The notes below the pieces were generated by a model, which was given only the letters and a program-made list of their open reading frames with translations, made no database searches and had not been told where the DNA came from. The position numbers and the translations under genes are program-made. 64,000 bases of DNA from TMP-86 sp964247385 (lineage in GTDB: Bacteria; Pseudomonadota; Gammaproteobacteria; Steroidobacterales; Steroidobacteraceae), in the NCBI GenBank assembly GCA_964247385.1, contig CAXTUB010000004.1:62001-126000 (forward strand). Direction: 5' to 3'. Below are positions 33,984 through 43,210 of the stretch, piece by piece; position 1 is the first letter of the stretch; the number at the start of each line of letters is the position of its first letter.

Positions 33984-36602
33984 TTGAAAGATACAGATAT
34001 AAGCCCGCACGCCGCCCACACCCCCATGATGCAGCAGTACCTGCGCATCAAGGCAGAGCACCCGGATGTGCTGCTGTTCTATCGCATGGGCGATTTTTAC
34101 GAGATGTTCTATGACGACGCCCGCCGCGGCGCCGAGCTTCTCGATATTGCGCTGACGCAGCGCGGCGCATCGGCGGGCGCACCGATCCCCATGGCCGGGG
34201 TGCCCGCGGTGAGTGTCGATCAATATTTGCACAAGCTCGTGCGGCTGGGTGAGTCGGTTGCCATTTGCGAGCAGACAGCGCGCGAAAGCTCGCTTGCGAA
34301 GGGCCCGATGATGCGCGAAGTGGTGCGCATCGTGACGCCGGGCACGGTCACCGATGCGGCGCTTCTTGATGAGCGCAGCGAGACCTTGCTGGCGAGCGTG
34401 TGCTGCGGTGCCGGTGAGCGCATCGGGCTTGCCTGGCTCGATTTGGCCGCGGGAAGCTTTCGCATCATCGAGCTCGAGACGCGCGACGCGCTCGAGGCCG
34501 AGCTCGGACGGCTCGCCCCCGCGGAAGTCTTGGTTCCTGCAGATACTCATACCAAGTTTGCCGAGGGCCGGCCCGGGTGGCGGGCGCGGCCTGAGTGGCA
34601 GTTCGATACCGCTGCTGCGCACCGGCTCTTGTGTGAGTTGTTTGCGACGCGCGACCTCGCAGGTTTCGGCTGCGAACATTGGTCGCTCGCGCTGGGTGCG
34701 GCCGGCGCCTTGATTGCGTTCGTGCGTGAAACCCAAAAGACGTCGCTCCCGCACATCCGCGCGCTCACCCCCGAGCGGCGCGACGACGCCCTGTTCATGG
34801 ACGGCGCGACGCGGCGCAATCTTGAAATCACCGAAAGCCTGGCGGGTCGATCGGAGCTCACGCTCGCGGGAGTCATGGACACGGCGGTCACGGCCATGGG
34901 TTCGCGGCTATTGCGGCGCTGGCTTACGCGCCCGATTCGAGATCACCTCGAGCTCGCCGCGCGTCACGACGCGGTCGCGGCGCTGTCGGGCGCAACGATC
35001 CGTGCGGAGCTCGGACTGGCGCTGCGCCAGATCGGCGACATGGAACGCATCCTCGCGCGCATCGCGCTGACCTCGGCTCGTCCACGGGATCTCGTGCATT
35101 TGCGCAATGCGTTGGCTGCGCTTCCGTCGCTGCTCCGAGCATTGGCGGTGAGCGAAAACGTCCGCGTCGTTCAGCTGGCGCAGTCGGTGAGCGTTCACCA
35201 GGAAGAGCTCGAGCTGCTTCAGTGCGGCATCGATGAGTCGCCGCCGCACCAGTTGAAGGACGGGGGCGTCATTGCTGCCGGGTTCGATGCCGAGCTGGAC
35301 GAGCTACGAGCGCTGGCGAGCAACACCGAAGAGTTTCTGTCGCAGCTCGAGGCGAATGAACGCGAGCGCACTGGGTTATCGAGCCTGCGGCTTGGATTCA
35401 ATCGCGTGCAGGGCTTTTTCATCGAAGTCAATCGCTCGCAAGCCGAGCGTGTGCCGCAGGAGTATCTGCGCCGGCAAACTGTCAAGTCTGCGGAGCGATT
35501 CATCACACCCGAGCTCAAGCAATTTGAGGACCGCGTGTTGGGAGCGCGTGAAAAATCGCTCACGCGCGAGCGCGAGCTCTATTCCCAGATATTGGCCGAT
35601 CTGACGCGAACCCTTGCGGTGCTTCAAAAAAGCGCGGCGGCGGTTGCCGAGATCGATGTGCTCGCCGCGTTCGCCCGCAATGCCGTCGATCTCGACTGGC
35701 GCCGGCCGGAGTTCGTTGCACGGCGCTCACTGAAAATCTCGGCGGGCCGGCATCCCATCGTCGAACGCGCGGCGCGCGGCCGGTTCATCGCCAATGATCT
35801 GGATCTGGATGATGAGGTGCGCATGCTGGTCATCACGGGGCCCAACATGGGCGGCAAAAGCACGTATATGCGTCAAGCCGCCTTGCTCGCCGTGATGGCC
35901 CATGCGGGCTCGTTCGTGCCCGCGCAAAGGGCCGTGTTCGGCCCGCTCGATCGCATTTTCACTCGCATCGGCGCGGCGGATGATTTGGCCGGCGGCCGTT
36001 CGACCTTTATGCTCGAAATGACTGAGACGGCATGTATCTTGAACAACGCGACGGCGAACAGCCTCGTGCTCATGGATGAAGTGGGCCGCGGCACCGGCAC
36101 GTTCGATGGCCTTTCACTGGCGTGGGCCAGCGCGCAATTCATTGCGGAACATATCGGCGCCTTCACCCTGTTCGCCACGCACTATTTCGAGATGACGCGG
36201 CTTGCCGAGTGTTGCCGAGGCGTCGCCAACGTTCACCTTGCTGCGGTCGAGCACGAAGAAAAACTCGTCTTTTTGCATCGAGTGAACAAGGGCGCCGCTA
36301 GCCGCAGTTACGGGCTGCAGGTCGCAGCACTTGCCGGTGTGCCGCCCGATGTGATCTCGAGCGCACGGCGCATGCTGGCTGACTTGGAGCTTGGGCGTGG
36401 CGGCGTGGAGAGTTCAAGCGGGGATGAAGTTGCCCCGAACATCGTTGCCGACGTGAGCGTTAGCGCCAGCGTTTCGCGCCATGTAGAACCTGCGGCGGCG
36501 CTGGAGCGCTTGCGCCGCGTCGATGTCGACAGCTTGAGTCCACGTCAAGCGCTCGATCTGCTCTATGAAATGAAGTCTCTCGATCAACCGCCGTTGACCT
36601 GA
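33984..36602 (+). CDS. mutS: DNA mismatch repair protein MutS
   Basis: Recognises mismatches and starts methyl-directed repair with MutL. The N-terminus carries the mismatch-contacting motif LLFYRMGDFYEMFYDDA. The ATPase domain has Walker A GPNMGGKST near residue 619, followed by DDLAGGRSTFMLEMTE and MDEVGRGTGTFDG. The length of 872 aa is normal. The TTG start at 33984 is kept because the residues before AHTPMMQQYLRIK align with the usual MutS N-terminus; ATG 34026 would cut into it. The stop is followed by a tandem repeat array. Confidence 0.97.
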   Translation: MKDTDISPHAAHTPMMQQYLRIKAEHPDVLLFYRMGDFYEMFYDDARRGAELLDIALTQRGASAGAPIPMAGVPAVSVDQYLHKLVRLGESVAICEQTARESSLAKGPMMREVVRIVTPGTVTDAALLDERSETLLASVCCGAGERIGLAWLDLAAGSFRIIELETRDALEAELGRLAPAEVLVPADTHTKFAEGRPGWRARPEWQFDTAAAHRLLCELFATRDLAGFGCEHWSLALGAAGALIAFVRETQKTSLPHIRALTPERRDDALFMDGATRRNLEITESLAGRSELTLAGVMDTAVTAMGSRLLRRWLTRPIRDHLELAARHDAVAALSGATIRAELGLALRQIGDMERILARIALTSARPRDLVHLRNALAALPSLLRALAVSENVRVVQLAQSVSVHQEELELLQCGIDESPPHQLKDGGVIAAGFDAELDELRALASNTEEFLSQLEANERERTGLSSLRLGFNRVQGFFIEVNRSQAERVPQEYLRRQTVKSAERFITPELKQFEDRVLGAREKSLTRERELYSQILADLTRTLAVLQKSAAAVAEIDVLAAFARNAVDLDWRRPEFVARRSLKISAGRHPIVERAARGRFIANDLDLDDEVRMLVITGPNMGGKSTYMRQAALLAVMAHAGSFVPAQRAVFGPLDRIFTRIGAADDLAGGRSTFMLEMTETACILNNATANSLVLMDEVGRGTGTFDGLSLAWASAQFIAEHIGAFTLFATHYFEMTRLAECCRGVANVHLAAVEHEEKLVFLHRVNKGAASRSYGLQVAALAGVPPDVISSARRMLADLELGRGGVESSSGDEVAPNIVADVSVSASVSRHVEPAAALERLRRVDVDSLSPRQALDLLYEMKSLDQPPLT

Positions 36603-36623
36603 CCGCCAAGATTCCTCGCGCAC

Positions 36624-36749
36624 TCAGTGGCGTTGCCGCCATCGCTGGCAGTGGCAGCCTCAATGACTCTGGCCGCTTCAATGGCATTGGCAGTGTCAAT
36701 GACTCTGGCCACTTCACTGGCGTTGGCGGCCTCAATGACTTTGACCGCC
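36624..36749. repeat. 18-nt tandem array (7 units) between mutS and the hydrolase gene
   Basis: Seven contiguous imperfect 18-nt units, best seen as TCAATGACTCTGGCCGCT (36660-36677) and TCAATGACTCTGGCCACT (36696-36713), with ACTCTGGCC and GCATTGGCA variants alternating in a 36-nt higher-order pattern. The convergent hydrolase stop lies in the last unit. On the minus strand one frame encodes repeats such as VIEAANASEVAR. Confidence 0.85.
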
Positions 36750-37412
36750 TCGACTCGAAAGGCCGAACGATCCATCCTGCAAGAATTGTCCGGTCGCTCG
36801 CGCTACGGCGCGCGAGAACACCATGGTCGTGTGGGTTACGGGCAGCACCAAGTGTTCGATGGCGCCCACCAGGCGAGTTTCATCGACGGCCACTGAGCCA
36901 TCGTTCGGAAGAGGGAGCCGGGCAATCAACCGCCCGGCGCCGCCCGGCACGCTTCCCGCGATGACCCCGACTTCTCGTCCCGCGTAGGCTCGCGGCTCGC
37001 CCACGGCGGAGATGGACCGCATGTGCGCACCCATGGCGCGCCGAAAAAGAGGCAGCGCCGCGAGGCGCCGTCCCACCAGACTTCCTTGCACCGGTGCGCC
37101 CAAGAGCACGACCCGCCCCGGCGCAATGGCCGGGCCCGAGTCCGGATTTTCGTTGTCTTCAAGCGCTTTCAGCACCACGAGCCCGCCGAGGCTATGGCCC
37201 ACCAGATGCACCATCGGCGTGGACAGTGCGTGGCAAAAGAAGCGCAGCTCACGAGCCTGGGCCCACGCACCGCTGGCAACACTGCGGTAAGAAAAGGCTT
37301 TGACGTGCGCGCGATAATGCCGCTGCAGAAGCCTCCGAAACACCATGAACTCGAAGCCGCGCATCCACAAGCCATGCACGAGGACGACGGTCGCCTCGCG
37401 CGGGTTCGTCAT
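36732..37412 (-). CDS. Alpha/beta hydrolase (lipase/PGAP1-like)
   Basis: The 226-aa hydrolase has VVLVHGLWMRGFEF as the oxyanion-hole region and the nucleophile elbow GHSLGG near residue 80. A C-terminal His (VTHTTMVFS) could complete the triad, and VGVIAGSVPG is typical of PGAP1/lipase-like esterases. Its substrate is unknown. ATG 37412 (MTNPREATVVLVHG), 31 nt after the aspS stop, is preferred over an upstream start inside aspS. Its 3' end lies in the 18-nt repeat array, so the C-terminus may vary. Confidence 0.85.
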   Translation of the reverse strand: MTNPREATVVLVHGLWMRGFEFMVFRRLLQRHYRAHVKAFSYRSVASGAWAQARELRFFCHALSTPMVHLVGHSLGGLVVLKALEDNENPDSGPAIAPGRVVLLGAPVQGSLVGRRLAALPLFRRAMGAHMRSISAVGEPRAYAGREVGVIAGSVPGGAGRLIARLPLPNDGSVAVDETRLVGAIEHLVLPVTHTTMVFSRAVARATGQFLQDGSFGLSSRGGQSH

Positions 37413-37443
37413 CGGGCTGATGTAGACATCACGATTGCACGCT

Positions 37444-39225
37444 CTAAATCTTCGGCGGCGAAACGGTGCGGATGTGCAATTCCTTGAGTTGCGCATCGCT
37501 CACTTCGGAGGGCGCATCGGTAAGAGGGCACGCGGCCGTCTGCGTTTTTGGAAATGCGATGACATCGCGAATGCTGTCAGCCCCGGCCATGAGCATGGCA
37601 ATACGATCGAGACCAAACGCAATGCCGCCGTGAGGCGGCGCACCGAGCTTCAATGCATCGAGCAGGAAGCCAAACTTGGAGCGGGCTTCTTCCGGCGAAA
37701 TTCCGAGCAAGCCAAACACCACGGACTGCAGCTCCTGCGAATGAATTCGCACCGACCCGCCCCCGAGCTCGTTTCCGTTGAGCACGAGATCGTAGGCTTG
37801 CGCCAACGCATTGCCCGGATCGGCGGCGAGCGCTTCCGCATCGACGTTCTTCGGGCTCGTGAACGGATGATGCATGGCCACCCAACGTTTCTCATCGGCG
37901 TCCCAGTCAAACATGGGAAAATCCACTACCCACAGCGCGCGCCATCCGGATTCGACCACGCCGAGATCCTGCGCCACCTTCAGGCGCAAAGCGCCCAGCG
38001 CATCGCTCACCACCTTCGCCGTATCCGCGCCGAAAAAAATGAGGTCACCGTCGCGCGCCTGCGTGCGATCGAGAATGCCTCGAATGGCTTGATCGCTCAA
38101 AAACTTGAGGATGGGTGATTGCAGGCCCTCGCGGCCGCGTGCCGCTTCGCTCACCTTCACGTAGGCAAGCCCCCTTGCGCCATAACGTGCAACGAACGCG
38201 GTGTAGTCATCGATCTGCTTGCGCGTGAAACTCGCACCGCCCGGCGCGCGCAAAGCCGCGACCCGGCCTTTGGGGTCAGAAGCAGGCTGCGCGAATACCT
38301 TGAACTCGCACCCGCGCACGAGATCCGCCACATCGACCAGCTCCAGCTTCACGCGCAAATCGGGCTTGTCGGATCCGAAACGTCGCATGGCTTCGGCATA
38401 GGTCATGCGCGGGAGCGGCGCCGCGATATCGGCGCCCAGCACTTCTTTGAACAAGGCGAGGAACAGCTTTTCCATCAAAGCCTGAATCGATTCTTGATCG
38501 AGAAACGAAGTCTCGATATCCAGCTGCGTGAATTCGGGCTGCCGATCGGCGCGTAAATCCTCATCGCGAAAGCAGCGCACGATTTGGTAATAACGATCGA
38601 AGCCCGCCACCATCAACAGCTGCTTGAAGATTTGCGGGGACTGGGGCAGCGCGAAAAATTTCTGCGGATGCGTGCGGCTTGGCACCAGATAATCGCGGGC
38701 TCCCTCCGGCGTGGCCTTCGTCAACATAGGCGTTTCGATGTCGATGAAGCCGTGCGCATCGAGAAACTTGCGCATGGCCTGTGTGATGCGATGACGCAGA
38801 AGTAGGCGCTCACGCATCTCTTCTCGGCGCAGATCGAGGTACCGATACTTGAGCCGTAGCTCCTCGCCCACGTCTTCATCGAGCTGAAAAGGCAGTGGCT
38901 CGGAGCGGTTCAAGATGACCAGGTCGCTCGCCAGTAATTCCACCGCGCCGGTTTTCAATTGCGAGTTGGCCGTCCCCTCGGGCCGCTCGCGCACACGGCC
39001 CCGCACCTGCAATACATATTCGTTGCGCACCCGTTCGGCCTGCGAAAATACCGCGGCCAACTCGGGGTTGAACACGATTTGCAGCAAGCCTTCACGGTCG
39101 CGCAGATCGATGAAGATGACGCCGCCATGATCCCGGCGGCGCTGCGCCCAGCCCGCAACCGTAATTGTTTCACCCAGGAGCGCGCGGCCAACTTGGCCGC
39201 AATAATGAGTCCGCATGTGAGACAA
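37444..39225 (-). CDS. aspS: Aspartate--tRNA ligase
   Basis: Class II synthetase of 593 aa. It has an N-terminal OB-fold anticodon-binding domain (VAGWAQRRRDHGGVIFIDLRDREGLLQIVF), motif 2 (FRDEDLRADRQPEFTQLDIE), the bacterial GAD insertion domain (~residues 290-410) and motif 3 (GGIAFGLDRIAMLMAGADSIRDVIAFPK). Whether it is Asp-specific or also charges tRNA-Asn depends on gatCAB elsewhere. It follows fmdB on the same strand. Confidence 0.97.
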   Translation of the reverse strand: MSHMRTHYCGQVGRALLGETITVAGWAQRRRDHGGVIFIDLRDREGLLQIVFNPELAAVFSQAERVRNEYVLQVRGRVRERPEGTANSQLKTGAVELLASDLVILNRSEPLPFQLDEDVGEELRLKYRYLDLRREEMRERLLLRHRITQAMRKFLDAHGFIDIETPMLTKATPEGARDYLVPSRTHPQKFFALPQSPQIFKQLLMVAGFDRYYQIVRCFRDEDLRADRQPEFTQLDIETSFLDQESIQALMEKLFLALFKEVLGADIAAPLPRMTYAEAMRRFGSDKPDLRVKLELVDVADLVRGCEFKVFAQPASDPKGRVAALRAPGGASFTRKQIDDYTAFVARYGARGLAYVKVSEAARGREGLQSPILKFLSDQAIRGILDRTQARDGDLIFFGADTAKVVSDALGALRLKVAQDLGVVESGWRALWVVDFPMFDWDADEKRWVAMHHPFTSPKNVDAEALAADPGNALAQAYDLVLNGNELGGGSVRIHSQELQSVVFGLLGISPEEARSKFGFLLDALKLGAPPHGGIAFGLDRIAMLMAGADSIRDVIAFPKTQTAACPLTDAPSEVSDAQLKELHIRTVSPPKI

Positions 39226-39257
39226 GCTTAGATGAGTCGCGCCGCGGGCGCAGCGCG

Positions 39258-39707
39258 TCAGCTTGCCGCGTTCGGGCTGCTCGCCGGCTTCTTGCTTTCG
39301 GCCGCCGGCTTCGACGTAGTTTCCTTCGCAGGTTTCGCCTCAGGCTTCGAAGCCGGCGCCGCCGCGGGTTTGCTCGCGCTTTCTGCCGCGGGCTTTGCAG
39401 ACTTTTCGGCCGCCGCGGGCGCGGGCGTGCTGTCAGCTTTTTTCTCGTCCTTCTTGTCGTCTTTTTTCGCCTCGGCCGGCGCATCAGCCTCAGGCTTACC
39501 GGCCAAATTGCGCTGGCTGTCCTTGTCTGATTTGAAATCCGTTTCGTACCATCCCGAGCCTTTCAAGCGAAACACAGGCGCCGAGATCAATCGCTTGAGC
39601 GTGGGCTTGCCGCAGGCGGGACACTCAGTGATCGGCGGATCGCTGATTTTTTGCATGACCTCGGAGTCGTGGCCGCACGCCTCGCATTGATACTCGTAAA
39701 ACGGCAT
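39258..39707 (-). CDS. FmdB-family zinc ribbon protein with Ala/Lys/Pro-rich tail
   Basis: Residues 1-45 are the FmdB/CxxC zinc ribbon: MPFYEYQCEACGHDSEVMQK with CEAC and CPAC pairs, then LKRLISAPVFRLKGSGWYETDF. The remaining ~75 residues are low complexity, rich in Ala, Lys, Pro and Ser and probably disordered. The family is often found beside aspS, as here; its function is unclear. ATG 39707 is the canonical start. Confidence 0.9.
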   Translation of the reverse strand: MPFYEYQCEACGHDSEVMQKISDPPITECPACGKPTLKRLISAPVFRLKGSGWYETDFKSDKDSQRNLAGKPEADAPAEAKKDDKKDEKKADSTPAPAAAEKSAKPAAESASKPAAAPASKPEAKPAKETTSKPAAESKKPASSPNAAS

Positions 39708-39795
39708 GATTTCCTCGAAACAAGCGCTTATTTGCGCGCGAAAGTATAGCGGAGGCGGGGGCGCGGCGGCGGATGCCGCCGTGCACCCCTGCGGA

Positions 39796-42381
39796 TTAAT
39801 GCAGCCGCTCCTTGTCAAAATCCATGTGCCCGCGGTGCACCTTGGCGATGATACGATCCCCCGGCACGAAGTCGCCGCGCAGCAGCCGCTCCGCCAAAGG
39901 ATTTTCGATCTGCGATTGAATCGCGCGCTTCAACGGACGCGCGCCGTAGACCGTGTCGAAGCCCGCCTCGCCAATCCGATCGCGCGCCGCTTCATCCAAC
40001 CGCAGCTGAATGTCGCGCTCGGCCAAGCGGCTGCGCAAGCGGGCCAACTGGATGTCGACGATGGCGCGAATCTGCTCGCGGCCGAGCGAATGAAACACCA
40101 CAATATCATCGATCCGGTTGATGAATTCGGGCCTGAAATGCTGCGCAACGATGGCGATGACCGCCTGTTTCATCTTGGCGTAATCCGCCTCACCCGACAT
40201 TTCTTGAATGGCGTGACTACCCAAATTCGACGTCATGATGATGACGGTGTTGCGAAAGTCGACCGTGCGGCCCTGGCCATCGGTGAGACGGCCATCGTCG
40301 AGCACCTGCAAGAGCACGTTGAAGACATCCGGGTGCGCCTTCTCGATTTCATCGAGCAGGATCACGCAGTACGGCCGGCGGCGCACGGCCTCGGTCAGGT
40401 AGCCACCCTCCTCGTAACCGACGTAGCCGGGAGGCGCACCGATGAGGCGTGCGACCGAATGCTTCTCCATGAACTCCGACATATCGATGCGCACCAAGGC
40501 ATCTTCGGTATCGAACATGAACTCAGCGAGCGCTTTGCAGAGCTCGGTCTTGCCAACGCCGGTGGGACCCAGAAACAGGAACGAGCCGCTCGGCCGCTTC
40601 GGATCGGACAGGCCGGCGCGAGTGCGGCGGATGGCATCGGAGACGACTTTCACCGCCTCGTTCTGGCCCACCACGCGCTTTTCCAAGGCTTCTTCCATGC
40701 GCAAGAGTTTTTCGCGCTCGCCCTCGAGCATGCGAGAGACGGGAATGCCCGTCCACTTCGAAACGACCTCGGCGATCTCCTCGTCCGTGACGTTGTTGCG
40801 TAGCAGCTGCGTCGGCTTCTGCTCGACTTCCATGGCCTTGGCCAAACGCGTCTCGAGCTCGGGAATCTTGCCGTATTGCAGCTCGGACATGCGGCCGAGA
40901 TCCTGCGCGCGGCGCGCAATCTCGAGATCTTGCTTGGCGCGCTCGAGCTCTTCCTTGATGTGCGCAGCCCCTTGCACCGAAGCCTTCTCCGACTTCCATA
41001 CTTCATCGAGGTCCGCATATTCGCGCTCGAGCTGCGCCAACGTCTCTTCGAGCGTGGAGAGGCGCTTGCGCGAAGCTTCGTCCGATTCTTTGTTGAGCGC
41101 TTCACGCTCGATTTTCAACTGGATGATGCGCCGGTCGAGCCGATCCAACGCCTCGGGCTTGGAATCGATTTCCATGCGGATGCGCGAGCCGGCCTCATCG
41201 ATGAGATCGATGGCCTTGTCAGGCAACTGCCGATCCGAAATGTAGCGATGCGACAGAGTCGCCGCCGCGACGATGGCGGGGTCGGTGATTTCCACGCCGT
41301 GATGCACTTCATAGCGCTCCTTGAGCCCGCGAAGAATGGCGATGGTGTCCTCCACGCTCGGCTCGTTCACCATGACTTTCTGAAAGCGCCGCTCGAGCGC
41401 CGCGTCTTTCTCGATATATTTGCGATACTCATCGAGCGTGGTCGCGCCGACGCAATGCAGCTCGCCGCGCGCCAGCGCAGGCTTCAGCATGTTGCCCGCG
41501 TCCATGGAGCCTTCGGCTTTGCCGGCGCCCACCATGGTATGAATCTCGTCGATGAACAGAATGATCTGGCCTTCCTGCTTGGATAAATCATTCAGCACGG
41601 ACTTGAGACGCTCCTCGAACTCGCCGCGAAATTTGGCGCCAGCGATCAATGCGCCCATGTCGAGCGCAAGAATCCGCTTGTTGCGCAGTCCTTCCGGCAC
41701 CTCGCCGTTCACGATGCGCTGCGCGAGACCTTCGACGATGGCGGTCTTGCCCACACCCGGCTCGCCGATGAGCACGGGATTGTTCTTGGTGCGACGCTGC
41801 AGCACCTGAATGGTGCGGCGGATCTCGTCATCCCTGCCGATGACCGGATCGAGCTTTTCCTGCGTCGCGCGCTCGGTCAGATCGACGGTGTATTTTTCCA
41901 GCGCCTGCCGATTTTCTTCCGCGCCGGCATCGTCCACTTTCGCGCCGCCGCGTAAATCATCGATGGCCGCCTCGAGCGCCTCGCGCTTCAGTCCAACGGA
42001 TTTCAGCGCACGGCCCAGCTCGCCGCGATCGTCCAGCGCAGCCAACAGAAACAGCTCGCTGGAAATGAACTGATCGTTTCGCTTTTGCGCGAGCTTGTCG
42101 GCGAGATTCAAGAGCTTGTTCAGATCCCCACTGATCTGTACATCGCCGCCCGTTCCTTCCACCTGCGGCAAACGATCGAGTGCGGCAGACATTTCCGAGC
42201 GCAATTGCGGGACACGCGCGCCGGCCTTGTCCAAGAGCGCGCGTGCGCTGCCGCCGTTTTGATCGAGCAGCGCCGTCATGAGATGCACGGGCTCGATGAA
42301 TTGATGATCCCGGCCAACGGCGAGAGATTGCGCATCGGCCAAGGCTTGCTGAAATTTGGTGGTCAGCTTGTCCATTCGCAT
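39796..42381 (-). CDS. clpB: Disaggregase chaperone ClpB
   Basis: An AAA+ hexamer that, with DnaK, extracts proteins from aggregates. It has an N-terminal Clp repeat domain, a first ATPase (LIGEPGVGKTAIVEGLAQRI), a coiled-coil middle domain (~residues 410-525, whose presence separates ClpB from ClpA) and a second ATPase (FLFLGPTGVGKTELCKALAE). The length is 861 aa. A sigma-32-like promoter lies ~50 nt upstream. The true start may be the third codon (MDKLTTKFQQAL). Confidence 0.97.
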   Translation of the reverse strand: MRMDKLTTKFQQALADAQSLAVGRDHQFIEPVHLMTALLDQNGGSARALLDKAGARVPQLRSEMSAALDRLPQVEGTGGDVQISGDLNKLLNLADKLAQKRNDQFISSELFLLAALDDRGELGRALKSVGLKREALEAAIDDLRGGAKVDDAGAEENRQALEKYTVDLTERATQEKLDPVIGRDDEIRRTIQVLQRRTKNNPVLIGEPGVGKTAIVEGLAQRIVNGEVPEGLRNKRILALDMGALIAGAKFRGEFEERLKSVLNDLSKQEGQIILFIDEIHTMVGAGKAEGSMDAGNMLKPALARGELHCVGATTLDEYRKYIEKDAALERRFQKVMVNEPSVEDTIAILRGLKERYEVHHGVEITDPAIVAAATLSHRYISDRQLPDKAIDLIDEAGSRIRMEIDSKPEALDRLDRRIIQLKIEREALNKESDEASRKRLSTLEETLAQLEREYADLDEVWKSEKASVQGAAHIKEELERAKQDLEIARRAQDLGRMSELQYGKIPELETRLAKAMEVEQKPTQLLRNNVTDEEIAEVVSKWTGIPVSRMLEGEREKLLRMEEALEKRVVGQNEAVKVVSDAIRRTRAGLSDPKRPSGSFLFLGPTGVGKTELCKALAEFMFDTEDALVRIDMSEFMEKHSVARLIGAPPGYVGYEEGGYLTEAVRRRPYCVILLDEIEKAHPDVFNVLLQVLDDGRLTDGQGRTVDFRNTVIIMTSNLGSHAIQEMSGEADYAKMKQAVIAIVAQHFRPEFINRIDDIVVFHSLGREQIRAIVDIQLARLRSRLAERDIQLRLDEAARDRIGEAGFDTVYGARPLKRAIQSQIENPLAERLLRGDFVPGDRIIAKVHRGHMDFDKERLH

Positions 42382-42430
42382 AGAAGATACCTATCGATTC
42401 GAAAAGGTTGAAAGCTTGGAACAGCAGCTT

Positions 42431-42459
42431 TTGTGGGGTCGCCCAAAGTGCTATTCAAC
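42431..42459 (-). promoter_or_regulatory. Sigma-32-type promoter of clpB
   Basis: On the minus strand GTTGAAT is followed, 14 nt later, by CCCCACAA, close to the heat-shock consensus CTTGAAA-N13/14-CCCCATnT. It lies across the pgeF 3' end, ~50 nt before clpB, which is a known sigma-32 target in Gammaproteobacteria. Confidence 0.6.
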
Positions 42460-43204
42460 CACGATTGGGCCCGGTTTCCCGCCAGATCAGCGCGGCGTGG
42501 CGTCCTGTTTTTCCATCGCGCCTGTAGGAGAAAAACCGTTGCGAGTCCAGGTCAGTGCAACTGGCATCGCCGAAGATTCCGGTCACGCCCAGGCGGAGCA
42601 ATCGCTGACGGCCGAGCAAAGGCAAGTCGGCGAGAAACTTGCCCGGACCGCTCGGAGCGAACGCGGCATTGGCGATGCTATCGACCGAGCAAAAGGCCTC
42701 GTAGACCTCTTCGCCCACCTCGAACCGAGCGGCGCTAATGGCGGGCCCGAGCCAGGCCAACAGCTCTGCTGCATCGCACGCGAAAGCGCCGACCGCAGCG
42801 TCGAGAACGCCGGCGGCCAACCCACGCCATCCCGCATGCACGGCCGCGATGCATGACCCGGATCGGTCGCACAACAGCACGGGCAGGCAATCGGCGGTGA
42901 GTACGGCGCATACCACACCGGCATTTCGTGTCAACGCTCCATCGGCGCTGAGCGGGCGCTCGTCCGCATCCAGATCGGCGACCACGGTCCCATGGACTTG
43001 ATTGAGCCAAACGGGCTCGCCCGGCAAATCGAGCTCAGCCCGCAAGCGGCGGCGGTTCTCTTCCACACGGGGCAATTCATCGCCCACATGGGCAGCCATG
43101 TTGGCGCTCGAATACGGCCCTTCGCTCGCGCCATGATGCCGAAGCGAAAATGCCGCATGCACACCGGCCGGGGCCGGCCAATCGGGGATTATCGTTTCGA
43201 TCAT
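42455..43204 (-). CDS. pgeF: Peptidoglycan editing factor PgeF (YfiH)
   Basis: The 249-aa multicopper-polyphenol-oxidase-like protein removes wrongly incorporated L-Ser from peptidoglycan precursors. The conserved metal-site residues lie in WLNQVHGTVV, LTADCLPVLL and AAVHAGWRGLAAGV. The rluD-pgeF-clpB order is common in Gammaproteobacteria; rluD ends 7 nt upstream. Confidence 0.94.
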   Translation of the reverse strand: MIETIIPDWPAPAGVHAAFSLRHHGASEGPYSSANMAAHVGDELPRVEENRRRLRAELDLPGEPVWLNQVHGTVVADLDADERPLSADGALTRNAGVVCAVLTADCLPVLLCDRSGSCIAAVHAGWRGLAAGVLDAAVGAFACDAAELLAWLGPAISAARFEVGEEVYEAFCSVDSIANAAFAPSGPGKFLADLPLLGRQRLLRLGVTGIFGDASCTDLDSQRFFSYRRDGKTGRHAALIWRETGPNRG

Positions 43205-43210
43205 GCGCCG

